NCBI GenBank assembly: GCA_964610025.1
Contig: CAZSTX010000001.1
Span: 124,001 to 188,000, forward strand
Reading direction: 5' to 3'
DNA from: UBA5266 sp964610025
Lineage (GTDB): Bacteria > Bacteroidota > Bacteroidia > Bacteroidales > WCHB1-69
DNA: 64,000 nucleotides
In this document: one piece after another, positions 8,055 to 15,802 of the stretch
Numbering within the stretch: position 1 is the first letter of the stretch
Layout of the letters: each line of letters starts with the position of its first letter
Made by a program: the position numbers and the translations under genes
Notes under the pieces: generated by a model
Databases searched by the model: none
Told to the model about the DNA's origin: nothing
Seen by the model: only the letters and a program-made list of their open reading frames with translations

Positions 8055-8498
8055 ATGATTTACAAATTAAAAAAAACAAAATTTTTATTAGTGAGCGTAT
8101 CTCTTTTTATCTTCGGTTGTTCAAATAAAAATGACATTGATAATATTGTTTCTACCGAATATGATAGATGTAAGGAAAATACAAATTGTCTCATAGATTT
8201 TGCTCATTTAATGAATTTTGAGTGGGATACTATGTGTTATTATTCAGGAGCTAATTCATTAGAAGAAATTAACAAAGATTTAGGTTTTGAATTAAGAGAT
8301 TTTACAGATATTGGAGATCGAGTAATATTTTTTCACAAAGGGAAAATTATTTATCAAAAAGAATGGTTTTATAATCCAAGTGAACCGCCCAAAGGAATAA
8401 TTTTTATGACTGATTTAGATAAGTTTAGAATAAGTAAATCAAACGCAAAATTTGAAGCAAGAAAAGAAGGAAATGCTTTTTATTTAATAAAAATTTAA
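8055..8498 (+). CDS. Lipoprotein of unknown function, candidate immunity protein of the RHS cassette
   Basis: I do not recognise a family. The 147-residue product has a lipoprotein signal (KTKFLLVSVSLFIFGC, lipidated Cys about residue 22) followed by a small domain rich in Asp, Glu and aromatic residues, ending with ARKEGNAFYLIKI. It is the first gene inside the block between the 259-bp repeats, 50 bases after the left copy and 75 bases before the RHS gene. Small exported proteins in this position are often immunity proteins of polymorphic toxins. This one lies upstream of the toxin, so it may protect against a previous toxin tip that has been lost. That role is an inference from position only. 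Confidence 0.5.
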   Translation: MIYKLKKTKFLLVSVSLFIFGCSNKNDIDNIVSTEYDRCKENTNCLIDFAHLMNFEWDTMCYYSGANSLEEINKDLGFELRDFTDIGDRVIFFHKGKIIYQKEWFYNPSEPPKGIIFMTDLDKFRISKSNAKFEARKEGNAFYLIKI

Positions 8499-8547
8499 GC
8501 AACGCAACTAACGCCATAAAAAAAAACTTAATAAAAACAAAAAACAA

Positions 8548-8670
8548 CCAAAAAAAAGTATACATTTGCAAAATGAAAAACTACAACACACACACGGGAA
8601 GCACAAAACCTCTACTCATCAGTAGAGCGTTAAAGCAGTGTGCTGTGGCAAGGCAAGGGATTGCCAGCAA
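8548..8670 (+). repeat. RHS 5' repeat, upstream copy (promoter plus first 32 codons)
   Basis: This 123-bp segment aligns without gaps to 10215-10337, with about 14 mismatches by my count (near 89% identity). It holds the -7 box and the first 32 codons of the RHS protein, both conserved in the two copies. Confidence 0.85.
8561..8568 (+). promoter_or_regulatory. -7 element of the RHS gene, placed for a leaderless transcript
   Basis: TACATTTG matches TAnnTTTG and ends only four bases before the ATG at 8573. With the usual distance to the start of transcription, the mRNA would begin at or next to the start codon. The same box and spacing recur at 10228-10235. No -33 TTG is visible. Confidence 0.45.
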
Positions 8671-9724
8671 AATAGGCAGCGGATTTGCCGATTCTATCAG
8701 TGGCGGAATAGTTGATAATGCGTATAAAATTACAGTTATGCAAAATGAACTCAGCGAAGTAGCCAATGACTTGATAGACACTATCCATTGCAACTTTACG
8801 CAGATACGCTATTTGGGCGGAGATTCCTGCAAGTATGAGAGTGGTTTGTATTTTTATCATGGTAACCATTTGAGCAGCACCCAACTTATTACCGACATTA
8901 ACGGCTCTGTAACGCAGGCGGTTCTTTACAATCCTTGGGGTACGATAATAAGCGAATATAGAGCAGATTGGATGTTAGATACCATACCGAGATATTTATT
9001 CAACGCTAAAGAAAAAGACGAAGAATCAGGGCTTTACTATTTTGAAGCACGTTACTATAGTTCAGATGCTGGAACTTTCCAAAGCCGAGACCCAAAATTT
9101 GAACAATATTTTTGGTTGTCGCCCTATGCGTATTGTGCGAATAATCCGGTGGTTTTTGTAGATCCGGATGGGAGGAAGATAGTATTTGCAAAAGGAACGA
9201 CTCCAGAATTTAAAACTGCTTTTAAATCAGCTATACAACATTTGAATAAAAATAAAGTAGGGGGTATTGCTTCACATTTGGAAAAATCAAGAACTACATA
9301 TTATATTGCTGAAACAACAGGCGAAGACACTCGTTTTAGCCCTTCAACACAGACAGTTTATTGGAATCCATCTCTTGGACTTGAAACAGATGAAGGAGTT
9401 ACTTTATCCCCAACAACTGCATTAAATCACGAATTAGGACATGCTTTAATACTGGATTTATCTTTTGAGGCAGGCAAAATGAAAGAATATAATGCAGAAC
9501 GAAATAGTGGTTCTGACCCTGATTATGGAACAAAAAATGAAAGATATGTAATTACTCGTATCGAACAAATAACGGCAAAGGCTTTGGGCGAAATAAAAGA
9601 TGGTCAGGTTACACGAAAAAATCATGGAGGGATTTTTATTGAAACAGAAAGCCCCACTTCTAATCAACCAAAAATGCAACAAATTGAATTGCAACCAGTA
9701 GAAAATTTTTCAGAGCCAGAATAA
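8573..9724 (+). CDS. Short RHS-repeat protein with an M91-like metallopeptidase toxin domain
   Basis: The 383-residue protein has three parts. Residues 1-90 are a non-repetitive start without a signal peptide. Residues about 90-202 are the RHS-associated core: YFYHGNHLSSTQLITD, NAKEKDEESGLYYFEARYY, SPYAYCANNPVVFVDPDGRK. Residues 203-383 are a variable tip with HELGH (His286, Glu287, His290), preceded by a serine/threonine-rich strand and followed by a Glu/Arg-rich helix (ERYVITRIEQ) and LGEI. This fits the M91 (NleD-like) zinc endopeptidases found as tips of polymorphic toxins. The bulk of the RHS shell is missing, so it is an orphan-type tip cassette. The first 600 bases are visibly richer in G and C than the neighbours, in keeping with transfer. 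M91 assignment is from motif pattern only. Confidence 0.75.
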   Translation: MKNYNTHTGSTKPLLISRALKQCAVARQGIASKIGSGFADSISGGIVDNAYKITVMQNELSEVANDLIDTIHCNFTQIRYLGGDSCKYESGLYFYHGNHLSSTQLITDINGSVTQAVLYNPWGTIISEYRADWMLDTIPRYLFNAKEKDEESGLYYFEARYYSSDAGTFQSRDPKFEQYFWLSPYAYCANNPVVFVDPDGRKIVFAKGTTPEFKTAFKSAIQHLNKNKVGGIASHLEKSRTTYYIAETTGEDTRFSPSTQTVYWNPSLGLETDEGVTLSPTTALNHELGHALILDLSFEAGKMKEYNAERNSGSDPDYGTKNERYVITRIEQITAKALGEIKDGQVTRKNHGGIFIETESPTSNQPKMQQIELQPVENFSEPE

Positions 9725-9738
9725 TAAAAAATGAAAAT

Positions 9739-10173
9739 ATGAAAAAGATAGGTGTTAATTTGATTTTGTTGATTTTACTGAAAGCATCAATTGGATTTTC
9801 TCAGAATAGTATTATTATTCGATATGTAGATACTGAAATTCAAACTCCTATACGTATAACGGGTTATCTTTTTAGTAGTGGGTGGAAATTTGAAGAATTT
9901 GAAGTAAAAGATACCATTTTTTACAAATTTATACAACAAAGAATAGATTCAGTCAAATATTGTCGTGATAATATTCAATGTCGTTGTCCAGATGTTAGGC
10001 AACAAATTATTGTTACTAATGGAGAAGAATATGATATTCTTTCTTCTGATGGAAGTTTTGCGATGGAAATAAATGGGAAATGTATATTTTTTGATGAACG
10101 ATTGCAAAAAGCCATAAATCGGGTTATTGAAACTTATGAGAATAAAAAAGAAGACAATCTACAAAGGAAATAA
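9739..10173 (+). CDS. Secreted small protein, candidate immunity protein for the RHS/M91 toxin
   Basis: I do not recognise a family. The 144-residue protein has a Sec signal peptide (MKKIGVNLILLILLKASIGF, cleavage near residue 21) and a mature domain with three closely spaced cysteines (YCRDNIQCRCPDV) that could form disulfides in the periplasm. It ends in a charged helix. It starts 14 bases after the RHS stop codon in the same orientation, the standard place for the cognate immunity gene of a polymorphic toxin. A periplasmic immunity protein facing a metalloprotease tip would imply that the toxin acts in, or passes through, the periplasm. Function is inferred from position. Confidence 0.55.
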   Translation: MKKIGVNLILLILLKASIGFSQNSIIIRYVDTEIQTPIRITGYLFSSGWKFEEFEVKDTIFYKFIQQRIDSVKYCRDNIQCRCPDVRQQIIVTNGEEYDILSSDGSFAMEINGKCIFFDERLQKAINRVIETYENKKEDNLQRK

Positions 10174-10214
10174 CAGATATGTGGATTTTTATTGTATAAA
10201 ATACCCCCCTAAAA

Positions 10215-10337
10215 CCAAAAAAAATTATACATTTGCAAAATGAAAAACTACAGCACACACACGGGAAACACAAAACCTCTACCAAAGAGTAGGGCGGTAG
10301 AAAAGTGTGCTGCGGTAAGGCAAGGGATTGCCAGCAA
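10215..10337 (+). repeat. RHS 5' repeat, downstream copy
   Basis: This is a diverged copy (about 89% identity by my count) of 8548-8670. It runs to within two bases of the right 259-bp repeat, with shared bases GCAA at the join. Confidence 0.85.
10228..10235 (+). promoter_or_regulatory. -7 element of the truncated second RHS start
   Basis: TACATTTG ends four bases before the ATG at 10240, the same arrangement as the intact RHS gene. Confidence 0.4.
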
Positions 10338-10359
10338 GAAAAGATTTTCCAACAATTGA
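10240..10359 (+). pseudogene. Truncated RHS gene start fused out of frame to the duplicated HAD gene end
   Basis: The ATG and the next 32 codons match the start of the intact RHS protein (MKNYSTHTGNTKPL...RQGIASK). The frame then enters the right 259-bp repeat and stops after seven more codons (KRFSNN, stop). The RHS core, tip and any immunity gene that once followed are gone. It marks the right end of the inserted cassette. Confidence 0.8.
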
Positions 10360-10525
10360 TTTTGCAAAATCTATTATGGTAGGCGATACTTATAACGATA
10401 TTATTTTTGGTAAAAACCTTGGAATGAAAACAGTTTTAATAGCTGAAAATAAAAATGATATAGAAGCAGATGTGCAATTTAAATCTTTGTATTCCTTTGC
10501 ATTAAAACTTAAGAAAGTCGAATAA
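10339..10525 (+). pseudogene. Duplicated 3' fragment of the HAD phosphatase gene
   Basis: It holds the last 62 codons of the gene at 7382-7933, from the segment around KDFPTIDFAKSIMVGDTYND to the stop. It lacks the nucleophile motif and so cannot be a working enzyme. It is a by-product of the 259-bp duplication. Confidence 0.9.
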
Positions 10526-10597
10526 TTATTTGACTTTTTCTCCTTTATATAAATCGAACTGTTGAATGTTTTCTATTTGTTTTTGATAACTTAAATA
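10339..10597. repeat. 259-bp perfect direct repeat, right copy
   Basis: This is identical to 7747-8005, with an offset of exactly 2,592 bases. Here the lytic transglycosylase end is the functional part and the phosphatase end is a fragment. Recombination between the two copies would remove the cassette and restore the uninterrupted convergent gene pair. Confidence 0.97.
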
Positions 10598-11518
10598 AGC
10601 TATTTCAGGAATGCTTATCTCATAAGTTTTTGCACTTTTATTGTACAATGAGTTGCTGCGTAACCATGGGTTAAAGTCTTTGAGTGTTTTGTAGTCAATC
10701 CCTTGTAAAATAGCAAAATCAACAAGATTACTAATGCTTGTATCCACTTTTACTTTATGGCAAGGAATAGGCTGGTATAAGTCTTTGTATCTAAGTTTTA
10801 TTCCATATTTTTCAGGATTTTCGAAAAGTAGTTTAACGGCTAATATACGGTAAACATAGCGAGCAGTTTCCATAGTAAGCATTAAATTCCAATAAGAAGA
10901 TGTTTTTTGTGATGCAACACTACGTTTAAAGCCACCATCGCCCATATTATAAGCTGCTGCTGCTGATATCCATGACCCATGTAAAGCGTAAGATTTTTTT
11001 AAATATTCGCAAGCTGCTTTGGTCGATTTTTCTAAATGATAACGCTCATCAACATCGTTATTGATTTCTAAACCAAAACTTTCGCCTGTAGCTTTTAAAA
11101 ACTGCCAAAAACCTACTGCATTTGATGGCGATACTACATTGGCAAGCCCACTTTCTATTACAGCAAGGTACTTAAAATCGTTGGGAATATTGTTTTCTTT
11201 TAATATAGGTTCAATGATGGGAAAATAACGATTAGCGCGTTTAAAGTAAAGTAAAAGATTTGATTGCCAATAAACATTCACTAATATTTCTCTGTCTAAT
11301 GCTTCTCTAACATCGTATTTATCTAATGGAATAAATTCGTTAGCTAAAAAAAGAGTATCGGGTAGAGGAGGAGAGTGCAAGATATACGACATAGTAAATG
11401 TTTGTTGATAATCTTTGTCGTCTATTTTTTTTTCAACAGTTTGAGCTATCAATAATAATCCAATAATAACAGTAAAAAAAAGACTAATAATTACTATATA
11501 AATAGATTTTGTTTTCAT
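10526..11518 (-). CDS. Membrane-anchored lytic transglycosylase (SLT domain, MltD-like)
   Basis: The 330-residue protein starts with one hydrophobic segment (about 5-25, IYIVIISLFFTVIIGLLLIA) that anchors or exports it. The SLT domain (about 105-245) has LAVIESGL with catalytic Glu122, then SPSNAVGFWQFLKATGESFGL and SAAAAYNMGDGG, the usual lysozyme-like motifs. It would cleave the MurNAc-GlcNAc bond of peptidoglycan with formation of 1,6-anhydro-MurNAc. MltD enzymes usually end in LysM domains; here the last 80 residues do not show clear LysM repeats. It overlaps the ettA gene by four bases, so the two are cotranscribed. Its last 72 bases lie in the right 259-bp repeat. Confidence 0.85.
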   Translation of the reverse strand: MKTKSIYIVIISLFFTVIIGLLLIAQTVEKKIDDKDYQQTFTMSYILHSPPLPDTLFLANEFIPLDKYDVREALDREILVNVYWQSNLLLYFKRANRYFPIIEPILKENNIPNDFKYLAVIESGLANVVSPSNAVGFWQFLKATGESFGLEINNDVDERYHLEKSTKAACEYLKKSYALHGSWISAAAAYNMGDGGFKRSVASQKTSSYWNLMLTMETARYVYRILAVKLLFENPEKYGIKLRYKDLYQPIPCHKVKVDTSISNLVDFAILQGIDYKTLKDFNPWLRSNSLYNKSAKTYEISIPEIAYLSYQKQIENIQQFDLYKGEKVK

Positions 11519-13191
11519 GCCATTAATTTTTTATAACGTATGCGTTGTGGTGTAGTATTACCTAAACGTTTTTTTCTATTTTCTTCGTATTCAGTAAAAG
11601 AACCTTCAAAAAAATACACTTCAGAATTGCCTTCAAAAGCTATAATATGTGTACAAACACGGTCAAGGAACCAGCGATCATGAGAAATAATAACAGCACA
11701 ACCTGCAAAATTATCCAATGCTTCTTCTAAAGCACGCAAAGTGTTAATATCAATATCATTCGTAGGTTCATCAAGTAGAAGTACGTTGGCTTCTGATTTT
11801 AAAGCCATAGCTAAATGTAAACGGTTGCGTTCGCCTCCTGATAAAATACCTGTTTTTTTACCTTGGTCATTACCACTAAAGTTAAAACGGGCAATATAAG
11901 CTCTCGAATTTATTAGTTGTCCTCCTAATTGTATTTGTTCGTTGCCGCCTGAAATAACTTCCCATACGCTTTTTTCAGGGTCAATGTCAGTGTGTTGTTG
12001 GTCGATATAGGCTAATACTACTGTTTCTCCTATTTTAAATTCCCCTTTGTCTGGTTTATCTATGTTCATAATGAGGCGAAAAAGCGTTGTTTTTCCTACA
12101 CCATTTGCCCCAATAATGCCTACAATAGCATTGGGTGGAAGGGAAAAATTAAGGTTTTCATACAATAGTTTATTGTCGTAGGCTTTGTTCACATTAACTG
12201 CATCAATGACTTGTGTTCCTAAACGTGGTCCATTAGGAATAAATATTTCTAAGCGTTCTTCTTTTTCTTTTGTGTCTTCGTTTAATAATTTATCGTAAGC
12301 ATTTAAACGGGCTTTTGATTTGGCATGACGTGCTTTAGGCGACATACGTACCCATTCTAACTCACGCTCTAAGGTTTTTTGACGCTTTGATTCTTGTTTT
12401 TGTTCCATTTTTAAACGATTGGCTTTTTGCTCTAACCAGGAAGAGTAATTTCCTTCCCAAGGAATTCCTTCTCCACGGTCTAACTCCAATATCCAACCAG
12501 CTACATTGTCAAGAAAATAACGGTCGTGAGTAACTGCTATTACTGTTCCTTTGTATTGCTGTAAGTGCATTTCTAACCATTGCACCGACTCTGCATCTAA
12601 GTGGTTAGTTGGCTCGTCTAACAATAAAATATCAGGTTCTTTTAGTAAAAGTCGGCACAAAGCTACTCTGCGCCGTTCTCCACCCGAAAGCACGGCTATA
12701 GATGTATCCGATTCAGGGCAATTGAGTGCATCCATGGCACGTTCGAGTTTGGCATCTAACTCCCAACCATCGTATTGTTCTATTAGTTCAGTGAGTTCTC
12801 CTTGACGTTCTATGCACTTATTCATTTCATCATCGCTCATAGGCTCCATGAATTTGTTGTTTACTTCTTCGTATTCTTTTAGGATAGCTGCTATTTCGGC
12901 AACACCCTCCATCACTACTTCTTTAACAGTTTTACTATTATCTAAAATAGGCTCTTGTGGCAAATAACCAACCGAATAACCCTGAGAAAAAACAACTTTT
13001 CCATTGAATGCCTTGTCTTCGCCAGCTATAATTTTTAATAAAGAAGATTTGCCTGAACCATTTAATCCTAAAACACCGATTTTAGCTCCATAATAAAAAG
13101 ATAAATAGATGTTTTTTAATACTTGTTTTCCAGGATTAAATGTCTTACTAACATTTACCATGGAAAAAATAATTTTCTTATCTTCACTCAT
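11515..13191 (-). CDS. ettA: Energy-dependent translational throttle protein EttA (ABC-F ATPase)
   Basis: The 558-residue protein has two ABC domains in one chain and no membrane segments. Walker A motifs are GLNGSGKSS (42-50) and GANGVGKTT. The signatures are LSGGERRRVALCRLLL and LSGGERNRLHLA. The Walker B regions read DILLLDEPTNHLD and NVLLLDEPTNDID. The linker with EWVRMSPKARHAKSKARLNA is typical of EttA. EttA binds the ribosomal E site and couples translation to the ATP/ADP ratio. The length fits E. coli EttA (555). A TATTTTTG -7 box lies upstream on the minus strand. Confidence 0.93.
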   Translation of the reverse strand: MSEDKKIIFSMVNVSKTFNPGKQVLKNIYLSFYYGAKIGVLGLNGSGKSSLLKIIAGEDKAFNGKVVFSQGYSVGYLPQEPILDNSKTVKEVVMEGVAEIAAILKEYEEVNNKFMEPMSDDEMNKCIERQGELTELIEQYDGWELDAKLERAMDALNCPESDTSIAVLSGGERRRVALCRLLLKEPDILLLDEPTNHLDAESVQWLEMHLQQYKGTVIAVTHDRYFLDNVAGWILELDRGEGIPWEGNYSSWLEQKANRLKMEQKQESKRQKTLERELEWVRMSPKARHAKSKARLNAYDKLLNEDTKEKEERLEIFIPNGPRLGTQVIDAVNVNKAYDNKLLYENLNFSLPPNAIVGIIGANGVGKTTLFRLIMNIDKPDKGEFKIGETVVLAYIDQQHTDIDPEKSVWEVISGGNEQIQLGGQLINSRAYIARFNFSGNDQGKKTGILSGGERNRLHLAMALKSEANVLLLDEPTNDIDINTLRALEEALDNFAGCAVIISHDRWFLDRVCTHIIAFEGNSEVYFFEGSFTEYEENRKKRLGNTTPQRIRYKKLMA

Positions 13192-13247
13192 TTTGTAGAT
13201 ATAATTTTAATGTGATGTACTTGTCAATAATTTAAAAGATATTTATG

Positions 13248-13255
13248 CAAAAATA
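13248..13255 (-). promoter_or_regulatory. -7 element for ettA and the lytic transglycosylase
   Basis: The minus strand reads TATTTTTG, 56 bases before the ettA start codon. No clear TTG is present at the -33 position. Confidence 0.4.
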
Positions 13256-13279
13256 CGATTTTTTTTTGAATAATTGAAA

Positions 13280-14587
13280 TTAAATAATAGAATTATGAGT
13301 TATTATTTTTCCTTTTAAGGTGTCAGAATTTATAAAGTCAAGCAATTTAACTGTTTGTATAGAATTGATAAGATTTTCTTCACTTTTTATAGCTACTTTT
13401 ATATAATTATCAGTAAATCCAATTATTTGATTATTTGATGTTTTCGATTCAAATAAAACGCTGTGAGTGCTGTCGATGTTTTCTAAATAAAATTGGTGTT
13501 TCTTTTCTTGCGATAATGCGATAAGTTTTTGAGTGCGTTCGTTTTTTATAGCATTAGGTAATTGCTCTGCTAAATGATAAGCTAAACTTTTTGGACGTTT
13601 TGAATAAGGAAAAACATGCAAATAGCTGATGGGTAAATTTTTAATAAAATGATAAGTTTCCATAAAATCTTCTTCACTTTCGCTTGGGAAACCTGCAATA
13701 ACATCAATAGCAATACAAGCATTGGGCATTAATTTCTTGATAGTCATTATTTTTTTTAGAAAAAAATCTGTATTGTAGCGTCGTTTCATTTTTTTTAAAA
13801 TTGTGTTGCTACCCGATTGTAAGGGAATGTGAAAATGAGGAAGTATTTTTTTGCTTTCTGCTGTTAGCTTAATTATGTCATCGGTTAACAGATTAGGTTC
13901 AATAGAAGAAATACGAAGACGTTCTAAATCAGTTATTTTTATTATTTGTTGCAAAAGATCATAAAAATTTTCGCCTTCTTGACTTCTGAAATCACCTATA
14001 TTGACTCCTGTTAGCACAATTTCTTTTATATTATGGGCTAAAATGTTTTTTACATTTTCTATTACATTCTCAATCGTATCGCTACGACTATTACCACGAG
14101 CATAAGGGATAGTACAATAACTACAAAAATAATCACAACCGTCTTGTATTTTCAAAAACGAACGTGTGCGTTCATGTAGCGAATAAGCTGAAAAAAAAGA
14201 TTTTTTATTTTCTATAGACGATAAAGGTAAGTCGTTGTGTGGAGTATGAAATAACTCTTCTATTTTATCTATTATTTGATTTTTATTATTGCTTCCTAAA
14301 ACGATATTTGCTTCTTTATTATTGATTAAAGACGTTGAACTAAGCGAAGAAAAACAGCCAATAAAGGCTATTTTCGATTGTGGATGATGCTTTTTGATAG
14401 AACGAGCATAGTAAAGGCATTTTTTTTCGGCTTCAGCAGTAACAGCACAAGTATTAATAATATAGATATCAGCTACTTGGTCAAAAGGGACCATATTATA
14501 ACCTTTTGCCAAAAGTTTTCTTTCAATACTGGCACTTTCACTAAAATTTAATTTACAGCCTAAAGTTTTGATAGCAAAGCTATTCAC
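13280..14587 (-). CDS. mtaB: tRNA (t6A37) methylthiotransferase MtaB
   Basis: The 435-residue protein has the three-part methylthiotransferase layout. The N-terminal UPF0004 domain has cluster-binding Cys11, Cys47 and Cys78. The radical-SAM domain has CDYFCSYC (Cys151, Cys155, Cys158). A C-terminal TRAM-like domain follows. FAIKTLGCKLNFSES, IINTCAVT and LTGVNIGDF match MtaB rather than MiaB or RimO. It converts t6A to ms2t6A at position 37 of tRNAs reading ANN codons. It is a single gene on the minus strand with a TACTTTTG box upstream (14617-14624). Confidence 0.92.
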   Translation of the reverse strand: MNSFAIKTLGCKLNFSESASIERKLLAKGYNMVPFDQVADIYIINTCAVTAEAEKKCLYYARSIKKHHPQSKIAFIGCFSSLSSTSLINNKEANIVLGSNNKNQIIDKIEELFHTPHNDLPLSSIENKKSFFSAYSLHERTRSFLKIQDGCDYFCSYCTIPYARGNSRSDTIENVIENVKNILAHNIKEIVLTGVNIGDFRSQEGENFYDLLQQIIKITDLERLRISSIEPNLLTDDIIKLTAESKKILPHFHIPLQSGSNTILKKMKRRYNTDFFLKKIMTIKKLMPNACIAIDVIAGFPSESEEDFMETYHFIKNLPISYLHVFPYSKRPKSLAYHLAEQLPNAIKNERTQKLIALSQEKKHQFYLENIDSTHSVLFESKTSNNQIIGFTDNYIKVAIKSEENLINSIQTVKLLDFINSDTLKGKIITHNSII

Positions 14588-14616
14588 AATGTATGGATAT
14601 TATTTTTTTATTGCTG

Positions 14617-14624
14617 CAAAAGTA
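14617..14624 (-). promoter_or_regulatory. -7 element for mtaB
   Basis: The minus strand reads TACTTTTG, 29 bases before the mtaB start codon. The -33 half is not evident. Confidence 0.4.
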
Positions 14625-14686
14625 ATAAAAATAGTTGTTCATTCTTTCTTTCTAATATTGTAATTTATTTGGTGTTAGTCGATAAT

Positions 14687-15103
14687 TTACTTTTTACTTA
14701 ATTTAAAATCGATGATTTTTGTAACTTTACCTGCATACCATTTTCCCGATGCACCAATAAAATCTTCTTTTTCTATGCTAAATTCTTTTATACTCTCCTT
14801 AAAGTAGCCTCCATTAGATTCACCATCAATATCTTCTGCTTTGATGCTGTAATCTGTTATTGCAGGATTGATAAAATAAGTTTTTTCATACTCGCCTTTA
14901 TTATTGGTAAATAAGGTGTCGTAAATTTCGTTTTCTCCGTGTATGATAATTTGAACTTTATTAATAGCTTGGAGATTGCTGTCTGTTACCTTTCCTTCTA
15001 TATGCAACTCGGCGTAAGGTTTCTCTTTTTCAATAATAGGGAGTTCGTCATTACAAGCAATGAAAATAAGTCCACAAAAAGCACATAAAATAATATTTTT
15101 CAT
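14687..15103 (-). CDS. Lipoprotein with a carboxypeptidase-regulatory-like (CarboxypepD_reg) domain
   Basis: The 138-residue protein has a lipoprotein signal (MKNIILCAFCGLIFIAC, lipidated Cys17). The mature domain is a single beta-sandwich: HIEGKVTDSNLQAINKVQII, FTNNKGEYEKTYF and a final strand KIIDFKLSKK. This fits the transthyretin-like CarboxypepD_reg fold. It resembles the small 'radical SAM-associated putative lipoprotein' family of Bacteroidota, but the neighbouring radical-SAM gene (mtaB) is a housekeeping enzyme, so I would not carry that name over. It is a single gene with a TAATTTTG box 12 bases upstream (15115-15122). Confidence 0.6.
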   Translation of the reverse strand: MKNIILCAFCGLIFIACNDELPIIEKEKPYAELHIEGKVTDSNLQAINKVQIIIHGENEIYDTLFTNNKGEYEKTYFINPAITDYSIKAEDIDGESNGGYFKESIKEFSIEKEDFIGASGKWYAGKVTKIIDFKLSKK

Positions 15104-15114
15104 TTTTTTTTGTG

Positions 15115-15122
15115 CAAAATTA
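15115..15122 (-). promoter_or_regulatory. -7 element for the lipoprotein gene at 14687-15103
   Basis: The minus strand reads TAATTTTG immediately before the gene. The leader would be only a few bases long. Confidence 0.4.
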
Positions 15123-15344
15123 CATTATTTAACTTCTCTTTAATAATAAAAATTGCATTAATTTGATAAAAAGAATAGAATGTTAAAATCTTTAACATTA
15201 AACGAGTTGGTTGTTTTTGTATTTTAGTATAATAGAAAAAGAACTAAATATTTATTATTTTTTGTGCAATGATATTTTTATTTAATAATAAATATCACAG
15301 ACTAACGTTTGGTATATAGTTAATTTAAAAAAAAGCGATTGATA

Positions 15345-15761
15345 ATGAATAGAATACTTTTAATGTGTTTTTTCTTAAAAGCAATTATAGGATTTGCTCA
15401 ATATAAAGCAGACGATATAATTGGTTATTACTATATGTTAGATCCTTTTACAAAAGAAAAAACGCAATCATATATTTATAAAACTGAAAATAATACCTAT
15501 GAAGCAATAGTTTGTTGGGTTGATAATATAAAAGAAAAACATGCTTTAAATTATGTGTTTTTACGAGATTTACGTTTCGATTCTAAAAATAATGAATGGG
15601 TAGATGGAAGAATATCCCACCCTAAAATTTCAGGTATCTATCGTACATATATGAAATTTGTAAAAAATAATGAATTAAAAGTGAGAGCTTATTTAGGATT
15701 ATCATTATTTGGAAAAACAATTTATTGGCAAAAAGAAGAGAAACAACGCATTCAAAAATAG
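15345..15761 (+). CDS. DUF2147-like exported protein
   Basis: The 138-residue product starts with a signal peptide (MNRILLMCFFLKAIIGFAQ). The ATG at 15345 is preferred over an in-frame TTG six bases earlier. The mature part has the DUF2147 pattern: DDIIGYYYMLDPFTKEKTQS at the start, then FLRDLRFDSKNNEWVDGRIS and LKVRAYLGLSLFGKTIYW. DUF2147 proteins are small, lipocalin-like exported proteins of unknown function in Bacteroidota and Proteobacteria. It stands alone before the TetR-RND operon in the same orientation. An eight-base inverted repeat (TGATATTT at 15270-15277, AAATATCA at 15290-15297) precedes it and might be an operator. Confidence 0.6.
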   Translation: MNRILLMCFFLKAIIGFAQYKADDIIGYYYMLDPFTKEKTQSYIYKTENNTYEAIVCWVDNIKEKHALNYVFLRDLRFDSKNNEWVDGRISHPKISGIYRTYMKFVKNNELKVRAYLGLSLFGKTIYWQKEEKQRIQK

Positions 15762-15802
15762 TATTTTTTATTTTACAATTTATGTTACTTATCTCTATTG
15801 TT

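Noticed and set aside
8581..9191. Antisense open frames opposite the RHS gene
   Set aside because: They are shadows of the RHS reading frame with no start context and no family.
10328..10525. Apparent 65-residue phosphatase gene
   Set aside because: It is the duplicated 3' end of the gene at 7382-7933 and lacks the catalytic nucleophile; it is recorded as a fragment.
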